Assembly: GCF_001661915.1 (NCBI RefSeq)
Contig: NZ_LYWY01000040.1
Location: 186,001-250,000 of the forward strand
Source of the DNA: Croceicoccus pelagius
Lineage (GTDB): Bacteria; Pseudomonadota; Alphaproteobacteria; Sphingomonadales; Sphingomonadaceae
DNA length: 64,000 nt
Reading direction: 5' to 3'
Below the pieces are notes generated by a model. That model was given only the letters and a program-made list of their open reading frames with translations. It searched no databases and was not told the origin of the DNA. This document shows positions 55,263 through 64,000 of this stretch, piece after piece. Numbering within the stretch: the first letter of the stretch is position 1; each line of letters opens with the position of its first letter. A program made the position numbers and the translations under genes.

Positions 55263-58200
55263 ATGTCGCTGCTTGTCATGCCCATGCTCGCGGTCCTCTA
55301 CGGGGCGCTGCTGTTCCTTGTCGCGCATCTGGGCGACGACGACCGCATGGCCGAATTTGCAGGCCGCCACAAACGTACGATCTTCGGGCTGAGCCTTGCG
55401 GTCTATTGCACCAGCTGGACCTTCTACGGTGCGGTCGGCACCGCAGCCACGAGCGGCTGGCAGTTCGTGCCGATCTACCTCGGCCCGGTCCTGATGTTCA
55501 CCGTGTTCGGCGGCTTCGTCGCGCGCGTGCTGCAGACCGGCAAGGCGCAGCATTCGACCTCGATCGCCGACTTCCTTTCGGCCCGATACGGCAAGAGTGC
55601 ATGGGTCGCGGCGATGGTCACAATCATCGCCCTGTTCGGCGCCCTGCCCTACATGGCGTTGCAGCTCAAATCAGTGAGCCAGACCATGACCGCGCTCTCG
55701 CCCGAACTGATGGGCCTGCTGCGGGGAGAGGAAGTCGCGCTCACCGTCGCTGCCGCCATGGCTGCTTTCGCCATGCTGTTCGGCACCGGCCGGATCGATC
55801 TTACGCAGCAGAACCGCGGCGTCGTCATCGCCATCGCGTTCGAGGCGGTGGTAAAGCTCGTCGCGCTTGTCACGATGGCGGCCTTCGCCTTCTTCCTGCT
55901 GACTCAGCGTGTCCCCGACGACGGCGTAACGCAGGCTCTCGAAGCCTCGTTCTCGACCACACAGATCGATTCGCGTTTCATCGTCATGACTTTCCTCGGC
56001 GCGATGGCGATACTCTGTCTGCCGCGCCAGTTCCACATGCTGGTGGTCGAGGCACGCGAAAGCCGCCTTGTCGGCACCGCACGCTGGTTGTTCCCGGCAT
56101 ACCTCGTCATCGTATGCCTGTGCGTCCTTCCGGTAATGCTCGCCGGCAAGGCGCTTCTTCCGGCAAGCGCCCCTGCCGACATGCACATGCTGCAACTTCC
56201 GATCAGCTTCGGGGCGGACTGGCTGGCGCTGCTTGCCTTCATCGGCGGGTTCTCGGCGGCGACCGGCATGATCATCGTCACCAGCATCGCGCTGTCGAGC
56301 ATGATCACCAACGACCTCATCGTGCCCGTCTTTTTCCGCAGCCAGATCCGGCGGCGGGGCGAGACTCAGATGATCGGCAACGCACTGATCAACGTGCGCC
56401 GCCTGGTCATCGCTGTGCTGCTGGCGCTGGCTTACGCCTATCACCGCTCGGTCGGAAGCGAGGCGACGCTGGCAGGGCTTGGCGAGATCGCCTTTGCGAG
56501 CGCGGCCCAGTTCGCGCCGGGGCTGCTGCTCGGCTTCTTCTGGCGCAAGGCCAATCGTTCAGGGATGATCGCCGGGCTGACCGGCGGTTTCGCGATGTGG
56601 CTGATGCTGCTGGCGATGCCGGTCTTCGGACCGGAAATCGTGCCGCCCGTCGTCGGCTCCGATCCGCTCGTTTCAGGCGTCGTCCTGTCGCTGTCTGCGA
56701 ACATGCTGCTTTTCGTGGTGTTCAGCGTAGCGGCAGAGCCGAACCTGCTGGACCGCGTGCAGTCGGTCGCCTTCATCGACCAGTCCGAGGCCGACCTTGG
56801 CCGCTCTCGCATCGCCACCAACACCCGGGTTGCGGACTTTCGACTGCTGCTCGAACAGTTCATGGGCGCCAGCAACGCGCGCGATGCGCTCAACCGCCTG
56901 CGCCTCGTCACCGCGCGCCCCTACCACGACGCGGACGAGCCTGACGACCCGCTGATCGACATGGCCGAACGCATGATCAGCTCGATCATCGGCAGCTCGT
57001 CCGCCCGCGCGCTGATCCAGTCGACGCTGGAGGGAGAGCCGGTCAGTATCGAGCACGTCGTCGCCATGTTCGACGAAACGAGCCAGCGACTGCAATTCGG
57101 CTCCGACCTCCTCCAGATCGCGATCGAGAACATCGACCAGGGCATTTCGGTGGTCGATGCCGAACAGCGGCTTGTCGCGTGGAACAACCGATATCGCATG
57201 ATGTTCGACCTCCCGACCGAACTGGTCGAAGTGGGCCGCCCGATTGCCGAGATGATCCGCTTCAACATGCGGCAGATGGGCCACGACGAAGCCGCGACCG
57301 AGCACGAAGTGAACAAGCGCCTGCACCACTTGCGCGCAGGTCGCCGCCATTCCACCGAACGCGAACTGCCCGACGGACGCGTACTGCGCATCCTCGGCAA
57401 CGCCGCACCCGGCGGCGGATATGTCACCAGCTACACCGACATCACCGCCGACCGCGAGGCCGAGGCCGCGCTGGAGGCCAAGGTACGCCAACGCACACAG
57501 CAGCTGGTGGAAGCAAACCGCGCGCTGGAAGCGGCGACCAGGTCCAAGACCCGCTTCCTTGCCGCGGCCAGCCACGACCTCGTCCAGCCGATGAACGCCG
57601 CCCGCCTTTTCGCCAGCGCCTTGGCCGAGGAGATCGGTCCCAAACGCGCTCAGGAATCTGCGCTGCTGGCCCAGATCGACCGTTCGATCGAAACGGCTGA
57701 CCGCCTGCTGCGCGCGCTGCTCGACATTTCGCGCCTTGATGGCGGCAAGGCACAAGTGGAGCCCGAACGCTTCTCGCTCGATACCGTCTTTGCCGAGATC
57801 GAGAACGAGTTCGCGCTGCAAGCCGAGGCCAAGGGACTGGGCCTTGTCGTGCGGCGCTCCGGCCTCTGGGTCAGGACCGACCGGGGGCTGTTCATCTCGG
57901 TGCTTCAGAACCTCGTCACCAACGCCGTGCGCTATACCGACGAAGGCCGCATCCTCGTCGCCGCCCGCAAGCGCGGCGACATGGCGGAGATCGTTGTTGC
58001 CGACCAGGGCCGCGGCATCGCGGAGGAAGACCTCCCTCGCATCTTCGAGGAATTCACCCGCCTCGGCGAACGCAACAGCGACGAGGGGTTGGGCCTCGGC
58101 CTCGCCATCGTGCGCCGCATCGCCGCCATGCTGGGTACCGAGGTAGAAACACGCTCCGTCGTCGGTCGCGGCACCTCGTTCCGGTTCCGCCTGCCGCTGG

Positions 58201-58622
58201 TCGAACCCGGTACACCCGCAGCACCGGTCGGCAAGCTGCGCACGCCCGCCCCTGCCCCAAACCGGCGCGAAGTCGTGTGCATCGATAACGACACCGGCGG
58301 CCTCGGCGCGGTCACCGCATTGCTCGAACGCTGGGGCTTCGACGTTCACGCCGCGACCGGACCGGAGGGCATCGACCTTGCCAGCGCGCCGGACCTTTTG
58401 CTGCTCGATTACCGCCTCGACGACGATCTGACCGGCGATGTCGCCTATGACCGGCTCTGCGAAAAGTGGGGAACGAGCCCGCCCGCGATCCTGCTGACGG
58501 CGGAAGACACGGCGGAAACGAAGGCTGCGGCAGAGCGCATCGGGGCCAGCCGCCTGATCAAGCCGCCCTCGCCGCCCGCGCTACGTTCTCTGATGAACGC
58601 GCTGCTCTCGCAGCCCGGCTAG
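55263..58622 (+). CDS. Symporter-PAS-histidine kinase-receiver hybrid (CbrA-like)
   Basis: A 1119-aa sensor. Residues 1-560 are a complete SSS-type symporter domain with about 13 membrane helices (GDDDRMAEFAGRHKRTIFGL near the start). A PAS domain lies near residues 605-720 (IENIDQGISVVDAEQRL), then a coiled coil. HisKA has the phospho-acceptor His771 (FLAAASHDLVQPMNAARL). HATPase has the N box NLVTNAVRYTDEG and G boxes DQGRGIAEEDL and EGLGLGLAIVRR. A receiver follows (from ~1000) with phospho-Asp1049 (LLLLDYRL). A transport-linked sensor, as in CbrA, is likely. It ends convergent with the flavoprotein gene, overlapping by 4 bp. Confidence 0.93.
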   Translation: MSLLVMPMLAVLYGALLFLVAHLGDDDRMAEFAGRHKRTIFGLSLAVYCTSWTFYGAVGTAATSGWQFVPIYLGPVLMFTVFGGFVARVLQTGKAQHSTSIADFLSARYGKSAWVAAMVTIIALFGALPYMALQLKSVSQTMTALSPELMGLLRGEEVALTVAAAMAAFAMLFGTGRIDLTQQNRGVVIAIAFEAVVKLVALVTMAAFAFFLLTQRVPDDGVTQALEASFSTTQIDSRFIVMTFLGAMAILCLPRQFHMLVVEARESRLVGTARWLFPAYLVIVCLCVLPVMLAGKALLPASAPADMHMLQLPISFGADWLALLAFIGGFSAATGMIIVTSIALSSMITNDLIVPVFFRSQIRRRGETQMIGNALINVRRLVIAVLLALAYAYHRSVGSEATLAGLGEIAFASAAQFAPGLLLGFFWRKANRSGMIAGLTGGFAMWLMLLAMPVFGPEIVPPVVGSDPLVSGVVLSLSANMLLFVVFSVAAEPNLLDRVQSVAFIDQSEADLGRSRIATNTRVADFRLLLEQFMGASNARDALNRLRLVTARPYHDADEPDDPLIDMAERMISSIIGSSSARALIQSTLEGEPVSIEHVVAMFDETSQRLQFGSDLLQIAIENIDQGISVVDAEQRLVAWNNRYRMMFDLPTELVEVGRPIAEMIRFNMRQMGHDEAATEHEVNKRLHHLRAGRRHSTERELPDGRVLRILGNAAPGGGYVTSYTDITADREAEAALEAKVRQRTQQLVEANRALEAATRSKTRFLAAASHDLVQPMNAARLFASALAEEIGPKRAQESALLAQIDRSIETADRLLRALLDISRLDGGKAQVEPERFSLDTVFAEIENEFALQAEAKGLGLVVRRSGLWVRTDRGLFISVLQNLVTNAVRYTDEGRILVAARKRGDMAEIVVADQGRGIAEEDLPRIFEEFTRLGERNSDEGLGLGLAIVRRIAAMLGTEVETRSVVGRGTSFRFRLPLVEPGTPAAPVGKLRTPAPAPNRREVVCIDNDTGGLGAVTALLERWGFDVHAATGPEGIDLASAPDLLLLDYRLDDDLTGDVAYDRLCEKWGTSPPAILLTAEDTAETKAAAERIGASRLIKPPSPPALRSLMNALLSQPG

Positions 58623-59788
58623 AGCCCTTCGGCGCAGGCAACCGCGCTCGCCCAGGCCCATTGGAAGTTGTAACCGCCAAGCCAGCCCGTCACGTCCACG
58701 GCCTCGCCGATGAAGTGGAGGCCGGGGACTTTCTTCGCTTCCATCGTCTTCGACGAAAGCTCGCCCGTTGCAACGCCGCCGACGGTTACTTCGGCCTTGG
58801 CGAAACCCTCCGTACCGTTGGGATGGAAGGTCCAGCGCTTCAACCGCTCACCTGCTGCGCGCAAGGCTTTATCCTTGCAATCGGAGAGCGGGACCGGGAT
58901 GCCGATCCTTTCCGCCAGTTCGCCCGCCAGTCTTTCGGGCATCAGCCCAGCGAGCGTCGAGCGGACGGTCGCCTTGGGGTTTTGGGCCTTCGCCGCGATG
59001 AAGACCTGCGCATCGGCATCGGGCAGGAAATCCACGGTAACGGGCGCACCCGGCTCCCAGTAGGACGAGACCTGCAGGATCGCCGGACCCGACAATCCGC
59101 GATGGGTGAACAGGGCCGCTTCACGGAACTTCGCCTTGCCCGCGCCTGCCACGACCTCGGTCGACACGCCCGACAATTCCCGGAACAGCAAATCCTCACC
59201 GCCCAGCGTCAGCGGCACGAGCGCTGGGCGCGGTTGCACGACCTTCAGTCCGAACTGGCGCGCAAGGTCATAGGCGAAACCGGTCGCCCCCATCTTGGGG
59301 ATCGACGGGCCGCCCGTGGCCACCACCAGTGACGGAGCCGAATAGCTGCCCGCAGAAGTCTCTACCGTGAAAGCACCGTCAGTGTGACCGACGCTGCCGA
59401 TGCTCTCGCCGCAGCGCAATTCGACATCGCCTTTCGCGCATTGATCCAGCAACAGATCGACGATCTGCCGCGCCGAGCCATTGCAGAACAATTGGCCGAG
59501 CGTCTTCTCATGCCAGGCGATGCCATAGCTTTCGACCAGCGCGAGAAAATCGCGCGCGGTATAGCGGGCCAGCGCCGACTTCGCGAAATGCGGGTTCGAT
59601 GAAAGGTAGCGATCGGGCGCAACGTCGAGATTGGTAAAATTGCACCGCCCGCCGCCTGAAATCAGGATTTTCTTTCCCGGCGCATCGGCGTGTTCGATCA
59701 GCATGACCCTTTTGCCGCGCTGCCCCGCACGGGCAGCGCACATCAGGCCCGCCGCCCCTGCGCCGAGCACGATGACGTCGTGCGTCAC
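58619..59788 (-). CDS. HI0933-family NAD(P)/FAD-dependent oxidoreductase
   Basis: A 389-aa flavoprotein of the HI0933/BaiN family. The N-terminal FAD dinucleotide motif is VLGAGAAGLMCAAR, the family motif SGGGRCNFTN is intact, and the ATGGPSIPKMGATGFAY segment and C-terminal GEAVDVTGWLGGYNFQWAWASA are typical. The substrate is unknown in most bacteria. It is followed by der on the same strand, 4 bp away, so a two-gene unit der then flavoprotein is likely. Confidence 0.92.
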   Translation of the reverse strand: MTHDVIVLGAGAAGLMCAARAGQRGKRVMLIEHADAPGKKILISGGGRCNFTNLDVAPDRYLSSNPHFAKSALARYTARDFLALVESYGIAWHEKTLGQLFCNGSARQIVDLLLDQCAKGDVELRCGESIGSVGHTDGAFTVETSAGSYSAPSLVVATGGPSIPKMGATGFAYDLARQFGLKVVQPRPALVPLTLGGEDLLFRELSGVSTEVVAGAGKAKFREAALFTHRGLSGPAILQVSSYWEPGAPVTVDFLPDADAQVFIAAKAQNPKATVRSTLAGLMPERLAGELAERIGIPVPLSDCKDKALRAAGERLKRWTFHPNGTEGFAKAEVTVGGVATGELSSKTMEAKKVPGLHFIGEAVDVTGWLGGYNFQWAWASAVACAEGL

Positions 59789-59792
59789 CGGA

Positions 59793-61172
59793 TCAATTCT
59801 TTGCGAAGGGGTTCTTGGGCGTACGCATCATCAGGCGCACCGGTACCGATCCGAAACCGAGATCGCGGCGCAGCCCGTTGACGAGATAACGGCGATAGGA
59901 TTCGGGCAGATGATCAAGACGTGTACCGAACACCACGAAACGCGGCGGACGTGCGCCGGTCTGCGTGATGTAGCGCAGCTTGATCCGCTTGCCACCCGGA
60001 GCCGGCGGCGGATTGGCGGCGAGCGCATCGTCGAACCAGCGATTGAGCGCGGCGGTCGGTACGCGCTTGTTCCAGATCTCGCGCGTTTCGAACGCGGCGT
60101 TGAGCAGGTTGTCCAGCCCCTTGCCGGTCCGCGCCGACACGGCGACCAGCGGCACACCGCGGGCCTGTGCCAGACCTTCGTCCAGCGCGGCGCGGATGCC
60201 GTTGAACAGACCACTCGGGTCTTCGGCCACGTCCCACTTGTTGATCGCGATGATCAGCGCGCGGCCTTCCTCGATCGCGTGGCTCGCGATCTTGAGGTCC
60301 TGGACCTCGAGACCCTTTGTCGCATCGAGCAGGAGCACGACGACTTCGGCATAGTCGACCGCGTGGCGCGCATCGGCGACGGCCAGCTTTTCCAGCTTGT
60401 CCGTCACCTTGGCACGCTTGCGCATACCGGCCGTGTCGATCAGCTTCACTGCGCGGTCCTCGCCCGACTTCGGATCATGCCAAGTCCAGTCGATGGCGAT
60501 CGAATCGCGCGTGATCCCCGCCTCGGGCCCGGTCAGCAGGCGATCTTCCTGAAGGAACTGGTTGATCAGAGTCGACTTGCCCGCGTTCGGACGACCGACG
60601 ATTGCCAACTGCAACGGACCGAGCGGTTTTTCCTCATCGTCCTCGAACGGCTCAAACTCGGGCTTTTCGGGCTGCAGCGGTTCGAGCGTCGGCAACAGTG
60701 CCTCGAACAGATCGGCCACGCCTTCGCCATGCTCCGCGCTCATCGCAACGGGATCGCCGAAGCCGAGCGAGAACGCCTCGTAGATGCCTGCGTCGCCCGC
60801 CTTGCCCTCGGCCTTGTTCGCGACGACCGTGATCGGAACCGACGAACGCTGCAGATAGCGGGCGATTTCCTCGTCCAGCGGGGTCAGGCCGGTGCGGCTG
60901 TCAATTACGAACAGCGCAGCAGCAGCGCCGACCAGTGCGGCCTCGGTCTGCTGGCGCATACGGCCGGGCAGCGAATGCGCGTCCTCGTCCTCCCAGCCCG
61001 CCGTATCGACGATCTGGAACTTCAGGCCGAGCAGCTCGACATCGCCGAATCGACGGTCACGCGTGACACCCGGCTGATCGTCGACCAGCGCGAGTTTCTT
61101 GCCGACCAACCTGTTGAACAGGGTCGACTTGCCCACGTTGGGGCGACCGATGATGACGACTTGTGGAAGCAT
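59793..61172 (-). CDS. der: Ribosome biogenesis GTPase Der (EngA)
   Basis: Essential double GTPase for 50S assembly. The 459-aa protein has two G domains, each with its P-loop (GRPNVGKSTLFN and GRPNAGKSTLINQ), the switch motif DTAG/DTAGMR and NKxD (VANKAEGKA variant in the first, AINKWDVAE in the second), and a C-terminal KH-like domain. The ATG at 61172 (MLPQVVIIG) matches the family; a TTG four codons earlier lies inside the hairpin described separately. No Shine-Dalgarno sequence is visible because that hairpin ends one base before the ATG. Confidence 0.95.
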   Translation of the reverse strand: MLPQVVIIGRPNVGKSTLFNRLVGKKLALVDDQPGVTRDRRFGDVELLGLKFQIVDTAGWEDEDAHSLPGRMRQQTEAALVGAAAALFVIDSRTGLTPLDEEIARYLQRSSVPITVVANKAEGKAGDAGIYEAFSLGFGDPVAMSAEHGEGVADLFEALLPTLEPLQPEKPEFEPFEDDEEKPLGPLQLAIVGRPNAGKSTLINQFLQEDRLLTGPEAGITRDSIAIDWTWHDPKSGEDRAVKLIDTAGMRKRAKVTDKLEKLAVADARHAVDYAEVVVLLLDATKGLEVQDLKIASHAIEEGRALIIAINKWDVAEDPSGLFNGIRAALDEGLAQARGVPLVAVSARTGKGLDNLLNAAFETREIWNKRVPTAALNRWFDDALAANPPPAPGGKRIKLRYITQTGARPPRFVVFGTRLDHLPESYRRYLVNGLRRDLGFGSVPVRLMMRTPKNPFAKN

Positions 61173-61173
61173 T

Positions 61174-61203
61174 ATGCGCGCCAAGTGGCGACTTGGCGCG
61201 CAT
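61174..61203 (-). promoter_or_regulatory. Perfect hairpin directly before the der start codon
   Basis: ATGCGCGCCAAGT and ACTTGGCGCGCAT pair over 13 bp with a 4-nt loop GGCG, ending one base before the der ATG (61172). It has no following U-tract on the minus strand. It would occupy the place of the ribosome-binding site. It may also end transcripts from the upstream mmsB gene, though without a T-run. Confidence 0.75.
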
Positions 61204-61244
61204 TTCGCAAGGAAATTAGAGATTCGTGTGAGCGGGGCGGCCGC

Positions 61245-62114
61245 TTACAGCGTCGTGAAGATCGAACCGAAGTCCTTGCCGCCCAGACCGGCCTTGTCGG
61301 CTTCCTCGTAGATCTCGGTCGCCTTACGGCCCAGCGGGACCTTTGCATCGCTCGCATCGGCAGCCGCCATGGCGAGGCGCAGGTCCTTCAGCATCAGCGC
61401 GACGGCGAAACCGCCGGCATAGTCATTGTCGGCAGGGCTGGCTGCGCCGACATTCGGAACCGGGGTGTAGTCGTTCAGCGACCAGCAGTAGCCGGTCGAC
61501 TTCGAGCTGATGTCGTAAAACGTCTGCGGGTCGAGGCCGTTGCGTTCGGCCAGCTTCATCGCCTCGCAAGTGCCGACCATATGGGCGGCGAGCAGCATGT
61601 TGTTACACATCTTGGCAACCTGCCCCGCCCCCGCACCGCCAGCGCGGATCACGGCCTTGGCCATCGGTTCGAGAACGGTTTCCGCCTTGGCGACTGCGCT
61701 GTCGGTGCCGCCCACCATGAAAGTGAGGTTGCCGCCGTTGGCCGCGGCGATGCCGCCCGAAACCGGCGCGTCGACCATTTCATAGCCTGCGGCAGTCGCG
61801 GTCTCGATCATCTCGCGCGCGGTGGCGACGTCGATGGTCGAACAATCGATCAGCAGCGCGCCTGCGGGCGCATGGCCGATCACGTCGCTGGTCAGCACAG
61901 ACTTCACGATGCCGCCGTTGGGCAGCATGGTGACGACCGCTTCGGCCCCTGCAACGGCTTCGCGAACGTTGGTGAACGTGGCGCAGCCGTTTTCCTTTGC
62001 GCGGGCGAGCGCGTCTTCGGACAAGTCGAAGGCGGAAACCTCGTGGCCGGCTTTTGCAAGGTTCGCGGCCATGCCGCCGCCCATGTTGCCAAGGCCGATG
62101 AATGCGATTTTCAT
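61245..62114 (-). CDS. mmsB: 3-hydroxyisobutyrate dehydrogenase
   Basis: Oxidises 3-hydroxyisobutyrate to methylmalonate semialdehyde in valine breakdown. The 289-aa beta-hydroxyacid dehydrogenase has GLGNMGGGMAANLAKAGH (NAD-binding), DAPVSGGIAAA (substrate-binding) and GQVAKMCNN with the catalytic Lys. It is the last gene of the operon hibch-ech-mmsB on the minus strand, 27 bp after the enoyl-CoA hydratase stop. Confidence 0.95.
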   Translation of the reverse strand: MKIAFIGLGNMGGGMAANLAKAGHEVSAFDLSEDALARAKENGCATFTNVREAVAGAEAVVTMLPNGGIVKSVLTSDVIGHAPAGALLIDCSTIDVATAREMIETATAAGYEMVDAPVSGGIAAANGGNLTFMVGGTDSAVAKAETVLEPMAKAVIRAGGAGAGQVAKMCNNMLLAAHMVGTCEAMKLAERNGLDPQTFYDISSKSTGYCWSLNDYTPVPNVGAASPADNDYAGGFAVALMLKDLRLAMAAADASDAKVPLGRKATEIYEEADKAGLGGKDFGSIFTTL

Positions 62115-62141
62115 GTCTTATTCCCTCTCGAGGTCTGCGCC

Positions 62142-62936
62142 TTAGCGCCCCTTCCAGTTCCCTGCGCGCTTTTCGACGAACGCGGCCATGCCTTCGGCCT
62201 TGTCCTCGGTAGCGGTGAGCACCTGGAACATGCGGCGTTCGGCAATCAGGCCCTGATCGAGCGTGGTTTCAAACGCCGTGTTGACCATTTCCTTGTTCAT
62301 CATCGCGGCCAGCGGCGGCATCGAGGCGATGGTCGCGGCGGTCTTCATCGCGTCCTCAACCAGATCAGCCAGCGGCACGATGCGGGTGACGAGGCCCGAA
62401 CGTTCGGCTTCCTCGGCGTCCATCATGCGGCCCGTCAGGCACATTTCCATGGCCTTCGCCTTGCCGACCGCGCGGGTCAGGCGCTGCGAACCGCCCATGC
62501 CGGGCGCTACGCCAAGCTTGATCTCGGGCTGGCCGAACTTGGCCGTATCGGCAGCGATGATGAAGTCGGCCATCATCGCAAGCTCGCACCCGCCGCCCAG
62601 CGCAAAACCGTTCACGGCAGCGATCCACGGCTTGCGAACCTTCTTCACGATGTCGGCGGTCCAGCCGGCGAAGAAATCCTCGATGTAGAAGTCGGCGGCA
62701 GGCTTGTCCGACATTTCCTTGATGTCGGCGCCCGCGGCAAAAGCCTTCTCGCCGCTGCCGGTGAGCACCGCGCAAAGCTGCGAGCTGTCAGCCTGAAACT
62801 TGGCGAAGGCGTCGGTCAGTTCGGCCAGCACGGTCGAATTGAGCGCGTTCAGCGACTTGGGCCGGTTGAGCGTGATCAGCGTGACCGCGCCGCGCGTTTC
62901 GGTGAGGATCGTCTCGTAGGTGGTCTCGGAGCTCAT
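62142..62936 (-). CDS. Enoyl-CoA hydratase
   Basis: Crotonase-fold enzyme of 264 aa, hydrating an enoyl-CoA (methacrylyl-CoA in valine degradation is the likely substrate here). The oxyanion-hole and catalytic region read [20 protein letters not shown] and [19 protein letters not shown] (with Glu residues of the crotonase active site), and the C-terminal helix ends [11 protein letters not shown]. The start at 62936 (MSSETTYE) overlaps the hibch stop as ATGA; a start at 62948 is possible. Confidence 0.92.
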   Translation of the reverse strand: MSSETTYETILTETRGAVTLITLNRPKSLNALNSTVLAELTDAFAKFQADSSQLCAVLTGSGEKAFAAGADIKEMSDKPAADFYIEDFFAGWTADIVKKVRKPWIAAVNGFALGGGCELAMMADFIIAADTAKFGQPEIKLGVAPGMGGSQRLTRAVGKAKAMEMCLTGRMMDAEEAERSGLVTRIVPLADLVEDAMKTAATIASMPPLAAMMNKEMVNTAFETTLDQGLIAERRMFQVLTATEDKAEGMAAFVEKRAGNWKGR

Positions 62937-63988
62937 AGCGGTTTCCATTCCTGGTCTGCGGGCAGCGGCGCGTAGAGGCTTTCGACCATTTCTTCGGTCA
63001 CTTCCTCGGGCGTGGCGGGCTGCCACTGCGGATTGTTGTCCTTGTCGACAAGCAGGGCGCGAACACCTTCGGCAAAGTCGTGGCGCGTGATCGCGCGCGA
63101 TGCGCCGCGCAGTTCCATCGCCATGTTCTCGGCAAAAGTCTCGCAAGCAGCGCCGAGTTCGAGCTGCTTCAGCACGTTCTTGCAGGCCGACGGGCTTTTC
63201 GTGCGTAGCGTTTTCAGTTCCTTGGCCGCCCAATCGCCACCATCCGCCTCAAGCGCGGCGATGATATCTTCAAGGCTGTTCGAAGCGAAAAGGCGGTCGA
63301 TCAGGTCTAGATTGCCGCTGATCCGCGCAGGCGGCGGAGCGAAGGACTGGCCTTCCAGCGTGCCCTCGATATCTTCCGGGTGCGAGATGATGCGCGCCTT
63401 CGCCTCGGAAAGGCGTTCATGCGGCAGGTAGTGCGTCGCAAGGCCTACCGCGAGGCATTCCGCCCCATCCAGCCGCGCGCCCGTAAGGCCGAGGAACTGC
63501 CCAAGCCGACCGCGAAGGCGCGACAGGTACCAGCCGCCGCCGACATCGCAGATTAGGCCGATGCCGGTTTCCGGCATGGCGAACTTTGTGTTCTCGGTCG
63601 CGACGCGATACTTCGCAGGCTGCGAAATGCCGACGCCGCCGCCCATCGTGATGCCGTCCATGAAGGCGACGATCGGCTTCGGATACGTGAACATCAGGTG
63701 GTTCAGCTTGTACTCGACGTCGAAGAAGTGACGCCCGCTGGCACCTTCGTCTTCCAGCGCCGACTTGCGGAGCAGGGTGACGTCGCCGCCGGCGCAGAAA
63801 CCGCGTCCCTCGGCATGGTCGACGATCACCGCCCTGATGCTGTCATCGTCCTTCCATTCGACCAGCGCGGCGATCATCGCCTCGCACATGTCGAGTGTCA
63901 GCGAGTGGATCGCCTTGGGGCGATTGAGCGAAAGGTGGCCCACCGCGCCATGGCGGTGAACGTGAACGTTTTGGGTACTTTCGGTCAT
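62933..63988 (-). CDS. 3-hydroxyisobutyryl-CoA hydrolase
   Basis: Removes CoA from 3-hydroxyisobutyryl-CoA in valine degradation. The 351-aa crotonase-family hydrolase has [31 protein letters not shown] and [22 protein letters not shown], where the Glu in PETGIG and the following Asp correspond to the HIBCH active site, plus the extra ~90 C-terminal residues ([24 protein letters not shown]-like region) that distinguish HIBCH from plain hydratases. It is the first gene of the three-gene operon; 12 bp remain to the window end. Confidence 0.94.
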   Translation of the reverse strand: MTESTQNVHVHRHGAVGHLSLNRPKAIHSLTLDMCEAMIAALVEWKDDDSIRAVIVDHAEGRGFCAGGDVTLLRKSALEDEGASGRHFFDVEYKLNHLMFTYPKPIVAFMDGITMGGGVGISQPAKYRVATENTKFAMPETGIGLICDVGGGWYLSRLRGRLGQFLGLTGARLDGAECLAVGLATHYLPHERLSEAKARIISHPEDIEGTLEGQSFAPPPARISGNLDLIDRLFASNSLEDIIAALEADGGDWAAKELKTLRTKSPSACKNVLKQLELGAACETFAENMAMELRGASRAITRHDFAEGVRALLVDKDNNPQWQPATPEEVTEEMVESLYAPLPADQEWKPL

Positions 63989-64000
63989 TACTTCACGAGG

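Noticed and set aside
59631-62975. 1114-aa plus-strand ORF opposite der, mmsB and enoyl-CoA hydratase
   Set aside because: Antisense shadow with His/Arg-rich, domain-free translation.

Overview
The window is a GC-rich bacterial chromosome segment, tightly packed with housekeeping genes on both strands. The gene content fits an alphaproteobacterium, most likely a sphingomonad (Erythrobacteraceae/Sphingomonadaceae-like). The main clues are MipZ in place of MinCD, a tonB-exbB-exbD-exbD(-exbD) cluster, a trigger factor with a Lys/Ala-rich tail, a petABC bc1 operon and a stand-alone GlpX next to homoserine dehydrogenase. This is an inference from gene families and order; no species can be named from the sequence alone. 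No prophage, IS element, CRISPR array or rRNA was seen. Two tRNAs are present: Leu-UAG and Gly-UCC.

Layout. 1-8.4 kb: trigger factor behind tRNA-Leu, signal peptide peptidase SppA, the pyrB-pyrC' pair (the second a dihydroorotase-like protein without metal ligands), a DUF3597 protein, and L35-L20. 8.4-16.1 kb: an SDR, a GGACT-fold protein, HisN, a secreted cupin, Prs, a GrpB-like protein, then homoserine dehydrogenase followed by GlpX, and an exported protein. 16.1-19.7 kb: the TonB energising system with one TonB, one ExbB and three ExbD genes, separated by unusual RNA hairpins. 19.7-27.4 kb: an Lhr-type helicase, a phosphomannomutase with a candidate small RNA downstream, MipZ overlapping a membrane J-domain protein, PanC and DUF3422.

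27.4-34.9 kb: a decayed hypF fragment, then a complete RND efflux operon (adaptor, pump, outer-membrane channel) divergent from a TetR regulator with an obvious palindrome between them. 35-40.3 kb: an ABM-domain protein, cytochrome bc1 (petA-petB-petC), and lgt followed by a MidA-type methyltransferase. 40.5-50.2 kb: GlnD, an OmpA-family protein, GltX, glutamine-dependent NAD synthetase with a small lipoprotein, and a PilZ protein. 50.3-58.6 kb: a five-gene cluster of a cNMP/CBS/DUF294 protein, a DnaQ-like exonuclease, a DUF4212 small subunit, a VC2705-type Na+/solute symporter, and a giant symporter-PAS-histidine kinase-receiver fusion. Together these look like a carboxylate (possibly acetate) uptake and sensing module. 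58.6-64 kb: a flavoprotein, Der GTPase, and a valine-degradation operon (3-hydroxyisobutyryl-CoA hydrolase, enoyl-CoA hydratase, 3-hydroxyisobutyrate dehydrogenase).

The most interesting unexplained signals are non-coding: a roughly 100-nt small-RNA candidate at 22.25-22.35 kb, three stacked hairpins between exbB and exbD1, and a perfect 13-bp hairpin one base before the der start codon. The decayed hypF and the third, terminator-separated exbD copy follow.
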